The position numbers and the translations under genes are program-made. Positions 43,270 through 54,495 of a DNA stretch of 64,000 bases are shown here, one piece after another (position 1 is the stretch's first letter; the number at the start of each line of letters is the position of its first letter). This DNA comes from an uncultured Pelagibacteraceae bacterium (GTDB lineage Bacteria > Pseudomonadota > Alphaproteobacteria > Pelagibacterales > Pelagibacteraceae): NCBI GenBank assembly GCA_902579285.1, contig CACHGA010000001.1:62001-126000 (forward strand), written 5' to 3'. The notes beneath the pieces are model-generated. The model made no database searches, was not told the DNA's origin, and worked only from the letters and a program-made list of their open reading frames with translations.

Positions 43270-43297
43270 TTGACACATACTTTAGAATAATTATAAA
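43270..43297 (+). promoter_or_regulatory. Predicted katG promoter with overlapping Irr/Fur-family operator
   Basis: TTGACA (43270-43275), 16-bp spacer, TATAAA (43292-43297); dyad TTTAGAA-TAA-TTATAAA at 43281-43297. Confidence 0.6.
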
Positions 43298-43307
43298 GTA
43301 GTTATAA

Positions 43308-45503
<2,196 letters not shown>

Positions 45504-45504
45504 T

Positions 45505-45753
45505 ATGACAGAGTTAACATCCGGAATATTTAACGCCTCAAAAAAAATCTATGACACAAACAAAGGATCAATATTAAGAACAATTGTTTATACAATTGGT
45601 CACTTTGTAATTGCAATTACAGTATTGATGTTGGTTGCAGACGTGTCTTTTTATATAGCATTAACTGATGCAATAGTTGAACCTTTGGCTAATTCAGTTT
45701 GGTATTTTTTACTAGATAAGTTTTGGGCCTCAAAGGTAATGAGGAAAAAGTAA
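45505..45753 (+). CDS. DUF2061-like small membrane protein
   Basis: Two TM segments, 82 aa, IGHFVIAI...ALTDAIVEPLANSVWYFLLDKFW. Confidence 0.7.
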   Translation: MTELTSGIFNASKKIYDTNKGSILRTIVYTIGHFVIAITVLMLVADVSFYIALTDAIVEPLANSVWYFLLDKFWASKVMRKK

Positions 45754-45754
45754 A

Positions 45755-46201
45755 TCAAAGTCTTCCAACCAAATTTTCTTTTTTTATCCAACCTGTAAAC
45801 TGACCCGTTTTAATTTTACACCAATCCGTTTTACACTTTCTTATTAAACACAGTCTTCCTTTCTGAATTGCAGCTAAAGGTTTTGAATATTCAGAGGCTT
45901 TTCTAAAAATAATTGATTTGTCCTTATTGTTTAATGCAGCCTTTTTTTTTGATAACTGGGAAATATGGATCCAACCTGAATTATTTTCATGATCTTTTAT
46001 TTTTCGAAAATTATACGACTTATCAAGAATTAATACTGGCAAAAACTTTTTTTTATAAACCAATTTAATTGGATGACTTAAAGATGGGCCCTGCCTTAAA
46101 TTAACTTTATTAGTTCTTAAAGTCAGATAATATTCTGTTTCAGCAAATGAATTTTTCCCTATGAAAATTGATAAAATTAATAAAATTACTATCTTAACCA
46201 T
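45755..46201 (-). CDS. Exported SH3-domain protein
   Basis: Signal peptide, then NKVNLRQGPSLSHPIKLVY and WIHISQL SH3b pattern. Confidence 0.75.
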   Translation of the reverse strand: MVKIVILLILSIFIGKNSFAETEYYLTLRTNKVNLRQGPSLSHPIKLVYKKKFLPVLILDKSYNFRKIKDHENNSGWIHISQLSKKKAALNNKDKSIIFRKASEYSKPLAAIQKGRLCLIRKCKTDWCKIKTGQFTGWIKKENLVGRL

Positions 46202-46955
46202 GAAAATTTTTATTTTTGCAATCAGGATTTTTTAATAACTTTACGACTCTAAAATCAGAATTAAGAGAATTAAAAATCATCACATTGCCCTTTTTTCTAT
46301 TTTTAATATTTAAAATTGACTTTATTACCTCATTAGCCTGAAGTGAACCAGCCATACCCGCTAGCGTAGTCATGATACCATCAGTTTGACAATTAACTTC
46401 ATCAATTGGTATTTGAGGCATAAAACATCTAAAACAAGCTGATTTATTCCTGAAATCAAAATTAAATAACTGCCCGTCAAATTTATTTATTGCAGCGGAG
46501 ATGAGTATTTTTTTGTTTTTTATACAGTAATCATTGATTAAGTATCTTGTTTTAAAATTATCAGTACCGTCGCATATGATAGAATAATTTTTTGCAATTT
46601 GATCAATATTTTTTTTATTAATTTTGTTTTTATAAACATTAACAGTAATTTTATTATCAATATTTTTTATTACTTTTTTCGCAACTACAACTTTCTTTTT
46701 ACCGATATCTTTTTTAGTAAAAAGGATTTGTCTACTTAAATTTGAAATTTCAACAATATCATGATCTACAACCCCGATATTTCCAACCCCGGAGTATGCT
46801 AGATATAAAATTAATGGACAGCCCAGTCCACCCGCGCCTATCACTAAAACTTTTGAATTTATAATTTTTTTCTGTCCAATAATTCCAATTTTTTTAAGAA
46901 TTAATTGTTTATAATATTTCTGGTAATCTTCACCTTTAATTGAGGTTTTTTTCAT
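46194..46955 (-). CDS. MoeB/ThiF family adenylyltransferase
   Basis: VLVIGAGGLGCPLILYLAYSGVGNIGVVDHD, SNLSRQILF. Confidence 0.95.
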   Translation of the reverse strand: MKKTSIKGEDYQKYYKQLILKKIGIIGQKKIINSKVLVIGAGGLGCPLILYLAYSGVGNIGVVDHDIVEISNLSRQILFTKKDIGKKKVVVAKKVIKNIDNKITVNVYKNKINKKNIDQIAKNYSIICDGTDNFKTRYLINDYCIKNKKILISAAINKFDGQLFNFDFRNKSACFRCFMPQIPIDEVNCQTDGIMTTLAGMAGSLQANEVIKSILNIKNRKKGNVMIFNSLNSDFRVVKLLKNPDCKNKNFHG

Positions 46956-48159
46956 TGGAGAGAAATGTATCTACAATTTTTTTAGCCACAATTGAAGCAA
47001 CAAATTTTTTTGAATTTTTTTTAACTTTTTCAATTTTTCCACTTTTATCAATTATTAATACTTCATTATAATCACTATGAAAGCCTCTATCTTTTTTTGA
47101 AACATCGTTGGCAATCATCATGTCACAATACTTTTCGTGCATTTTTATTTTTGAGTTTTTTATCAAGTTTTCAGTTTCAGCAGAAAAGCCAATTAAAAGT
47201 TTAGGTTTAAATCTATTATTTTTTCCGAGGAAATCTAAAATGTCTGGATTTCTTTCAATTTTAATCTCATTAATTTGATTTTTTTTAATTTTATTCTTAT
47301 TGGGAGATATAGGCTTAAAATCAGAGACTGCTGCTGCACATACCGCAATATGAGTTGGAAGTTTTTTTTTAACTGCATCCAGCATTTGTTTACCAGTCAC
47401 TACTTTTTTGACTTTAATCTCATTATCATACTTCAATTTAGTAGGCCCTGATATCAGGGTAGTTTTAATGCCTAATCTTGTTAATTCTAAAGCTATTTCA
47501 TAGCCCTGCTTTCCACTTGATTCATTTGATATGTATCTTACAGGGTCAATATACTCTTTAGTTGGTCCAGTTGTAACTATAGCCCTTATTTTTTTACTTT
47601 TAAGAAAATCTTTTTTTTTAAAAAAACTAACTAAAAATGAAAGGATTTGACGAGGACTAGACATTTTTCCTTTGCCGTATTCTCCGCATGCCATTTCACC
47701 ATCTTCAGGACCAATAAACTTATATCCATAATCGATAAGAGTATTCAAATTTTTTTGTGTAGCTTTGTGTTCCCACATTCTAACGTTCATTGCTGGAACT
47801 AGAAATATTTCTTTATTAGAAGCTAAAATAATAGTTGAGGCAAGGTCATCTGCACTTCCTTTACTTAGTCTAGACATGAAATTTGCTGTAGCAGGCAGAA
47901 CCATAATTAAATCTGCCCATCTAGATAGAGAAATATGATCAATATTCCCTTTATTTTTTTCATCAAAAACCTCTTCAAAAACTCTATTTTTTGATAAAGA
48001 TGACAATGATAAAGAAGTAACAAATTTTTTTCCGCTTTTTGTCAAAACTACTTTCACCGAACAGCCTTTTTTTTGAAGAAGCCTTATAAGATCAAGTGAT
48101 TTGTAGGCGGAAATACCGCCACCTATTACAAGTAAAATTTTTTTATTTTCTAAGCTCAT
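46936..48159 (-). CDS. coaBC: Bifunctional phosphopantothenoylcysteine decarboxylase/synthase
   Basis: GGGISAYKSLDLIR, PAMNVRMW, TTGPTKEYIDPVRYISNESSGKQG. Confidence 0.95.
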   Translation of the reverse strand: MSLENKKILLVIGGGISAYKSLDLIRLLQKKGCSVKVVLTKSGKKFVTSLSLSSLSKNRVFEEVFDEKNKGNIDHISLSRWADLIMVLPATANFMSRLSKGSADDLASTIILASNKEIFLVPAMNVRMWEHKATQKNLNTLIDYGYKFIGPEDGEMACGEYGKGKMSSPRQILSFLVSFFKKKDFLKSKKIRAIVTTGPTKEYIDPVRYISNESSGKQGYEIALELTRLGIKTTLISGPTKLKYDNEIKVKKVVTGKQMLDAVKKKLPTHIAVCAAAVSDFKPISPNKNKIKKNQINEIKIERNPDILDFLGKNNRFKPKLLIGFSAETENLIKNSKIKMHEKYCDMMIANDVSKKDRGFHSDYNEVLIIDKSGKIEKVKKNSKKFVASIVAKKIVDTFLSNEKNLN

Positions 48160-48165
48160 TACTTA

Positions 48166-49761
48166 TTAAAATACTATAAATAGTCCTATTACAACACCTA
48201 AAATACCTATAACTATATTGTTTCTTAAATTTTTTAATTTCAACTCCTCAATCTCAAAATTTTTTCCCGAAAGAGATTTTAAATTTAATTTTCCCTCTGC
48301 AATCATTTGTAAGGTTGTACTTGCATTGTCCATTACATTTGGCAGATCAGGTATTTTTTGTAAAATATCCTTAGATATTTCAATGGTTCTGTTAAAGGTT
48401 GATTTAGGACCTTTTACACTTTGCATCCAATTTTCCAAAACTGGTCTAGATACTTCCCAAATATTTGTTTCAGGATTTATTTTTCTCGCTACTCCCTCAA
48501 CCACAACCATAGTTTTCTGAAGAAGAAGCAATTGTGTTTGTGTATGCATATTAAATTTTTCAGTTATTTCAAATAGCTGCCCTAGCAAGTTTGCACCTGA
48601 AATATCTTTAATCGATTGGCCAAAAATAGGCTCCCCAATAGATCGTAAAGCTTGTGTCAATTCATCCTTTGAAGTCTCAGCAGGAACTAATCCAGCCAGA
48701 AAGTGCATTTCAGCAACTTTATTATAATCTCTATTTATAAATCCAAAAAGAATTTCAGCTAAATATTTTCTATTATTTTTATCTAACCTTCCCATAATAC
48801 CAAAATCAACAGGGACAATATTTCCGTCTTTATCAACAAAAAGATTGCCTTGGTGCATATCAGCATGAAAAAAACCATCCCTTACAGCTTGTTTTAGAAA
48901 TAATTGAATTAAGTTTTCTGAAAGTCCTTTTATATCAATATTTAAACTTTTTATTTTTAAAGTATCCCTTATAGAAACACCTTCAATTTTATCAAGCGTT
49001 AGTATTCTTTTTGATGTAAAGTTCCAATATATTTTTGGAACCTTTATACCTTTGTCATTCAAAGTATTTTCTCTTAGTTCACTCGCGGCTGCTGCTTCAA
49101 AACGGAGATCCATTTCCATATTCGTAATCTGCTTTAAAAGAAATATCACCTCAACCAATCTCAATCTTTTTGTTTTCTTAAAAATATTTTCAATTAAATA
49201 TGCTAAAAAATTTAACGCATCTAATTCCTCATTAAATATTTTTTGAATATCAGGTCTTAAAATTTTAATAGCTAAATCTTTGTCTGAACCGTCAATATTA
49301 ATTTCCGCAAAGTGCACTTGCGCGATAGAAGCAGCAGCTATTGGCTCACTTATATTTTTTATTTTTGAATAATATTTTTCACCAATTTCTCTTTTAATTA
49401 TTTTTTTTGCTTCGGTTGTATTAAAAGCGGGCAATTTATCTTGTAACTTTTCTAAATTTTTTGCTATTTCATCTCCAATTATATCTGGTCTTGTAGCAAG
49501 AAATTGTCCTAATTTTATAAAAGTAGGGCCCATACTTTCCAAAGAATTACACAATTTTTCGCCTGGTGATTTATTCAAATTTTGAATTTTTTTCGCTGAG
49601 CCGATTGAAAAAATAAATATAACAAATTTAAAAAAACCTGGAACAGGTTTAAATTTATCTAATGTTACCACAGCTCCAGACACTGATAACTTTCTCAATA
49701 TTTTTAATAAATTAAATACTTTTTTAAACATTTTAAATTTTCCAAGCCGAATGAATTGCAA
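48166..49761 (-). CDS. ubiB: UbiB/ABC1 family protein
   Basis: GPTFIKLGQFLATRPD, AAASIAQVHFA, HADMHQGNLFV. Confidence 0.95.
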   Translation of the reverse strand: MQFIRLGKFKMFKKVFNLLKILRKLSVSGAVVTLDKFKPVPGFFKFVIFIFSIGSAKKIQNLNKSPGEKLCNSLESMGPTFIKLGQFLATRPDIIGDEIAKNLEKLQDKLPAFNTTEAKKIIKREIGEKYYSKIKNISEPIAAASIAQVHFAEINIDGSDKDLAIKILRPDIQKIFNEELDALNFLAYLIENIFKKTKRLRLVEVIFLLKQITNMEMDLRFEAAAASELRENTLNDKGIKVPKIYWNFTSKRILTLDKIEGVSIRDTLKIKSLNIDIKGLSENLIQLFLKQAVRDGFFHADMHQGNLFVDKDGNIVPVDFGIMGRLDKNNRKYLAEILFGFINRDYNKVAEMHFLAGLVPAETSKDELTQALRSIGEPIFGQSIKDISGANLLGQLFEITEKFNMHTQTQLLLLQKTMVVVEGVARKINPETNIWEVSRPVLENWMQSVKGPKSTFNRTIEISKDILQKIPDLPNVMDNASTTLQMIAEGKLNLKSLSGKNFEIEELKLKNLRNNIVIGILGVVIGLFIVF

Positions 49762-50437
49762 CTATTCCATTAGAGATATTTCTATACCCCACATTACTAA
49801 AACCACTGTCTTCTATAATTTTTTTAAAAGTATTTTGATCATAAAACTCATTGATAGTTTTAATTAAATAATCATAGGGCTCGGCATCGCCAACAATATA
49901 TTTTCCAAGTATTGGAATAGTTTTAGAATATTTTTTATATAACTTATCAAGCATCTCGTTTTCAACTTTAGAGAATTCTAGACAAATGAATCTCCCACCT
50001 CTTTTCAAAACTCTATGTGCTTCTTTAATGGCCATTTTTGTATTGGAAAAATTTCTTACTCCAAAACTTACTGAATAAATATCAAATGTATTGTCTTTGA
50101 ATGGTAATTTTTCCGCACCTGATAAATGCCAGCGAATATTATTTAAATCACCTAACTTTATTTTACCTTTTTCTATCATAAATTTATTTGGATCAACGCA
50201 AGTTACTTTGCCTTGATTTTTAACTCTTTTTAAAAATAATCTAGCTATATCTCCAGTACCACTTGCCATATCAATCAAGTGGTCATTTTTTCTTGGGTTC
50301 ATCCATTCAATTAATCTTTGCTTCCATAATCGATGAATTCCCAGAGACATTAAATCATTCATAATGTCATACTTATTAAAAACACTATTAAAAACTTTTG
50401 TTGCTTTTTTAATTTTTGACTGGTTAATATTTGTCAT
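49733..50437 (-). CDS. ubiE: UbiE C-methyltransferase
   Basis: VFNSVFNKYDIMNDLMSLGIHRLWK, DMASGTGD. Confidence 0.96.
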   Translation of the reverse strand: MTNINQSKIKKATKVFNSVFNKYDIMNDLMSLGIHRLWKQRLIEWMNPRKNDHLIDMASGTGDIARLFLKRVKNQGKVTCVDPNKFMIEKGKIKLGDLNNIRWHLSGAEKLPFKDNTFDIYSVSFGVRNFSNTKMAIKEAHRVLKRGGRFICLEFSKVENEMLDKLYKKYSKTIPILGKYIVGDAEPYDYLIKTINEFYDQNTFKKIIEDSGFSNVGYRNISNGIVAIHSAWKI

Positions 50438-50452
50438 TTTATAAATAGTTAT

Positions 50453-51328
50453 ATGCCAGAATTACCAGAAGTTGAAGTTGTTAGAAGATCTCTAAACGAA
50501 TTCATCACAGGCTCAAAAATCAACAAAGTTAGTATTTTTAATAAGAATTTAAGGTATAAAATCAGTAAAAAATTCAAAAAATCTATTCAAGGTCAAAGGA
50601 TAATATCTATTTTTCGAAGAGGAAAATTCTTACTTATTGAACTTGAAAATAAAAATTTAATTTTAATTCATTTAGGTATGACAGGAAAAATCCTAATAAA
50701 AAGGAAATTTCATAAGACTACTGTATTTACCGATTATTATTTTGAGAGAAAAATAATAAAAAAACACAATCATTTAGAACTACAACTAAGCAACTCAGTT
50801 GACTTAATATATAATGATATAAGAAAATTTGGTTTTATAAAAATTTTAAATAACAAAATGTTAAAATTTGACAAGCATATATCCAAATTAGGTCCTGAGC
50901 CTTTAACATCAGCGTTCGATTACGAATATATGAAAGAAAAAAGTAAAAAAAGAAAAATTAATATTAAAAATTTTATAATGAATCAAAAATATATTAGTGG
51001 ATTAGGTAACATTTATGCAAATGAAATACTATTTAATAGCTCCATTAATCCAAAAAAAAAAGCTTACAAATTATCTGATAACGAAATTCTAAAAATTGTT
51101 TGCAATACTAAAAATATACTAAAGAAAGCAATACAACTTGGGGGTTCATCAATAAAAGACTTTAGTAGTGTTTCGGGTAAAAAAGGATTGTTTCAACAAA
51201 AGTTCAAGGTATATGATAGAGCAAATAAATCATGTTTAAAGCCCGAATGCGAGGGTTCAATTAAAAAAATATATATTAGCAATAGATCAACTTTTTATTG
51301 TAAAAAATGCCAGAAAATTAAATATTGA
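50453..51328 (+). CDS. mutM: Formamidopyrimidine-DNA glycosylase
   Basis: PELPEVEVVRRSL N-terminus; C-terminal zinc finger. Confidence 0.97.
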   Translation: MPELPEVEVVRRSLNEFITGSKINKVSIFNKNLRYKISKKFKKSIQGQRIISIFRRGKFLLIELENKNLILIHLGMTGKILIKRKFHKTTVFTDYYFERKIIKKHNHLELQLSNSVDLIYNDIRKFGFIKILNNKMLKFDKHISKLGPEPLTSAFDYEYMKEKSKKRKINIKNFIMNQKYISGLGNIYANEILFNSSINPKKKAYKLSDNEILKIVCNTKNILKKAIQLGGSSIKDFSSVSGKKGLFQQKFKVYDRANKSCLKPECEGSIKKIYISNRSTFYCKKCQKIKY

Positions 51329-51360
51329 CCGGAATATTTTGAAGATATAGGTTCCGATGA

Positions 51361-51627
51361 ATGCCAAATATAAAATCTGCAATCCGCAAGGTAAAACGAA
51401 TTAAAAAACAATCTGAAGTTAATAAATTCAGAAAAAATAGATACAAACAAGCGGTAAAAAAAATACAAAAGTTAATAGAAAAGAAGGATTTAAAAGAAAT
51501 TAATAAGTATTTTCCAACTTTTCAGTCTGAGTTGATGAAAGTTGGAAAATCAGGTGTTATTAAGAAAAAAAACCTGTCAAGAAAGATCTCCAAAATTTCA
51601 AAAAAAATAAAAAAAATCACTAAATAG
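51361..51627 (+). CDS. rpsT: 30S ribosomal protein S20
   Basis: MPNIKSAIRKVKRIKKQSEVNKFRKNRYKQAVKK. Confidence 0.93.
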   Translation: MPNIKSAIRKVKRIKKQSEVNKFRKNRYKQAVKKIQKLIEKKDLKEINKYFPTFQSELMKVGKSGVIKKKNLSRKISKISKKIKKITK

Positions 51628-51857
51628 TTGAATTAAACTTATCCGATTATTCTTAACAATTTGAAGTTGATAAAAAAAAAAATTTAATTTTTTTATTACT
51701 ACATTTAGAGAAATTGTATTTGAGGTTGAAATATTTTTTATTTTCTCTCACAACGTTTATTCTACAACCTGTATCGATTTTTTTTTTTTAATCTAGAAAA
51801 AAAAATTGAATTTAAAAAAAATAAGTTATAAAAAATATTTTAATTTTTAATTTTTTC

Positions 51858-53246
51858 ATGGACAAAACTTCACTTCAAAAAAATCAACTACCGGTAAACG
51901 AAGAAAAAACATTAAACTGGGACTTAGTTCAAAAATCTTTTGATAAGTCATTTGGAAATGAAATATTTACAAGTTGGCTTAAACATATTTCACTTTTAAA
52001 AGAGTATAATGACCATGTGATTTTAGGGGTTAAAACTAGATTTTTTAGAGACTGGATCACATCAAGATACGCAGATAAAATCTTAAGTGAATTAAAAAAA
52101 CATAAAATAAGTATAAATCGAATTGAGTTTAAAATAGAACCTGAAATTCTAAATAGTAAATCAACATTTAATAGTTCAGTAATAAACAAAATATCTGAAA
52201 TAAAGAATTCAGCCTTAAATTATAACAGACTGAACCCCACACTAAATTTTGAAAATTTTATAGTCGGAAAAAGCAATAATTTAAGTTTTCTCTCTGCAAA
52301 AAAAATATGCTCTCAATTATCAAGATATAATCCTTTGTATATTTATGGTGGCGTAGGGTTGGGAAAAACACATCTTCTTAATTCAATCGGGTTAGAGCTA
52401 AGCCAAAAAAATAAGGTAATGTTTATTTCTGCTGAGCGATTTATGTATCAGTTTATTAAATCAATTAAAAAAAATGAGATGGTAAATTTTAAAGATTTTT
52501 TTAGGAAAGCTAATGTTTTTATTATTGATGATATTCAATTTATAAGAGGGAAGGAGGGCCTGCAGGAAGAATTTTTTCATACATTTAATACCCTTTTTGA
52601 TCAAAGTGCACAAATAGTAATTTCTTCAGATAGAGCTCCAAATAAACTTGATAGAGTTCAGGATAGAATTAAATCAAGATTATCTGGCGGATTAGTTGTT
52701 GATATAGGTACACCTGATTACGATCTAAAACTAGATATTCTAAAAAAGAAAATTCAAGATTATCAAAATTCATTTAGAGAAAATCCTGATTTGAGCGATG
52801 AGGTTATTACCTATATAGCAAAAAATAGCAACTCTAATATAAGAGAACTTATAGGAATATTTAATAGAGTAGTTGCATTTGGCAAAATGAGCAAAAAAGC
52901 CCTTAATATTAATGACTGCAAAATTATTTTAAAAGATGTCTATAATGCCAATAAAGTAATTAGTATTGATAAAATACAAAACGTAACTTCAAATTTTTTT
53001 AGTATAAGTTTAGCAGATATGCTATCACCAAGACGCTCAAGACCTTTAGCAAGACCAAGACAGGTAGCAATGTATATGGCTAAGAAATTAACAACAAGAT
53101 CACTACCTGAAATAGGCAGAAAATTTGCGAACAGAGATCACACCACTGTTATTCATGCAGTAAAAACCATTGATAAATTAAGTGAGAATAATGATGAAAT
53201 GAGAAAGAATATTGAAGAATTAAAATCATTAATCTTAAGCGATTAA
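51858..53246 (+). CDS. dnaA: Chromosomal replication initiator DnaA
   Basis: FIVGKSNNLSFLSAK, YGGVGLGKTHLL, GRKFANRDHTTVIHAV. Confidence 0.98.
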   Translation: MDKTSLQKNQLPVNEEKTLNWDLVQKSFDKSFGNEIFTSWLKHISLLKEYNDHVILGVKTRFFRDWITSRYADKILSELKKHKISINRIEFKIEPEILNSKSTFNSSVINKISEIKNSALNYNRLNPTLNFENFIVGKSNNLSFLSAKKICSQLSRYNPLYIYGGVGLGKTHLLNSIGLELSQKNKVMFISAERFMYQFIKSIKKNEMVNFKDFFRKANVFIIDDIQFIRGKEGLQEEFFHTFNTLFDQSAQIVISSDRAPNKLDRVQDRIKSRLSGGLVVDIGTPDYDLKLDILKKKIQDYQNSFRENPDLSDEVITYIAKNSNSNIRELIGIFNRVVAFGKMSKKALNINDCKIILKDVYNANKVISIDKIQNVTSNFFSISLADMLSPRRSRPLARPRQVAMYMAKKLTTRSLPEIGRKFANRDHTTVIHAVKTIDKLSENNDEMRKNIEELKSLILSD

Positions 53247-53247
53247 A

Positions 53248-54363
53248 ATGCAATTTCAAATAAAGCGTGACACACTATTAAAGTCTTTATCGGTGGCACA
53301 CAATATAATTGAAAGAAAAAATACAATACCAATTCTAGCAAATGTTTTATTAGAGATAAAAAATAATATATTAAACATTGTTGCAACTGACCTAGATATA
53401 GTTTTTCACGATCAAATTTCAGACTTAAAAATTGATAGTGAAGGTAGCACTACGACTTCGGCAACTGTTTTATATGATTTATTGAGAAAATTACCTACAA
53501 ATTTAGATGTTACTTTTGTGTTAGAAACTAAAAACAAAATCAAAATTACAGCAAAAAACTCAAAATTTAATCTTCTATGTTTACCTATCGATGATTTTCC
53601 AAATTTTTCGAACGACTTCAAAAACGAACCTTTAAATTTAGATGGTCAAAAATTTTTGACTTTGCTTAATAAGACAAAAATAGCAATGTCAAACGACGAC
53701 ACAAGACATTATTTAAATGGAATTTTTATACACCCAACAGCTTCGAATAAAACTTCGTATTTGACAGGCGTAGCTACTGATACCCACAGACTATCTTCAA
53801 GTAGCATTCCTGTTCAAGACATCAAAAATTTAAAATCATTCATTTTACCAAAAAAAACTGTGTTTCAGTTATCAAATTTATTACAAGAAAATAATCAAAA
53901 TGTTTCGATGTTTGTTGGTGAAGGTAAAATACAATTTAAAATGGGAAATTCATCAATTGTCTCTAAAGTTATTGATGGAAAGTTTCCAGATTATGAAAAA
54001 GTTGTTCCTAAAAATAATAAAAAAATTTTAAAGGTCAATGTAAAAGATTTTATTAATTCTCTTGAAAGAGTGGTAACAGTTTCTATTGATAGAAAAGAGG
54101 GAGTAAAAGTTACTTTTGAAAAAGATCATATTCAATTATTTGTTGCAAGCTCATCGTCAGGCGATGGAAAAGAAACTTTAAAGGCTGAATTTAATTCAGA
54201 AAGTTTAACAGTAAGCTTTAATGCCAGATATCTTTTAGATATTGCTTCAGAAATAGGCGATCAAAATTTAATGATGAATCTTAACGATGCCGTGTCCCCT
54301 GTTTTAATTCAGGATAAATCAGACAATCACAGTTATTATGTTATAATGCCGATGAAAATATAA
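53248..54363 (+). CDS. dnaN: DNA polymerase III beta sliding clamp
   Basis: IPILANVLLEI, ATDLDIV, C-terminal YYVIMPMKI. Confidence 0.97.
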   Translation: MQFQIKRDTLLKSLSVAHNIIERKNTIPILANVLLEIKNNILNIVATDLDIVFHDQISDLKIDSEGSTTTSATVLYDLLRKLPTNLDVTFVLETKNKIKITAKNSKFNLLCLPIDDFPNFSNDFKNEPLNLDGQKFLTLLNKTKIAMSNDDTRHYLNGIFIHPTASNKTSYLTGVATDTHRLSSSSIPVQDIKNLKSFILPKKTVFQLSNLLQENNQNVSMFVGEGKIQFKMGNSSIVSKVIDGKFPDYEKVVPKNNKKILKVNVKDFINSLERVVTVSIDRKEGVKVTFEKDHIQLFVASSSSGDGKETLKAEFNSESLTVSFNARYLLDIASEIGDQNLMMNLNDAVSPVLIQDKSDNHSYYVIMPMKI

Positions 54364-54495
54364 GAATTTCCAAATTTCAAGTAATAAATATTATTTGTCT
54401 TCTATTATCCTTATCTCACAACAGTTTTTCACTATTAGTTTAAAACGTGATTTTATCTCCCAAGGAAAAAATGATATAATAATTTTTTCAAAAAA

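Noticed and set aside
51628-51857. Possible tRNA or small RNA in the rpsT-dnaA gap
   Set aside because: No cloverleaf arms or GC-rich stems; sequence is A/T homopolymer-dominated.
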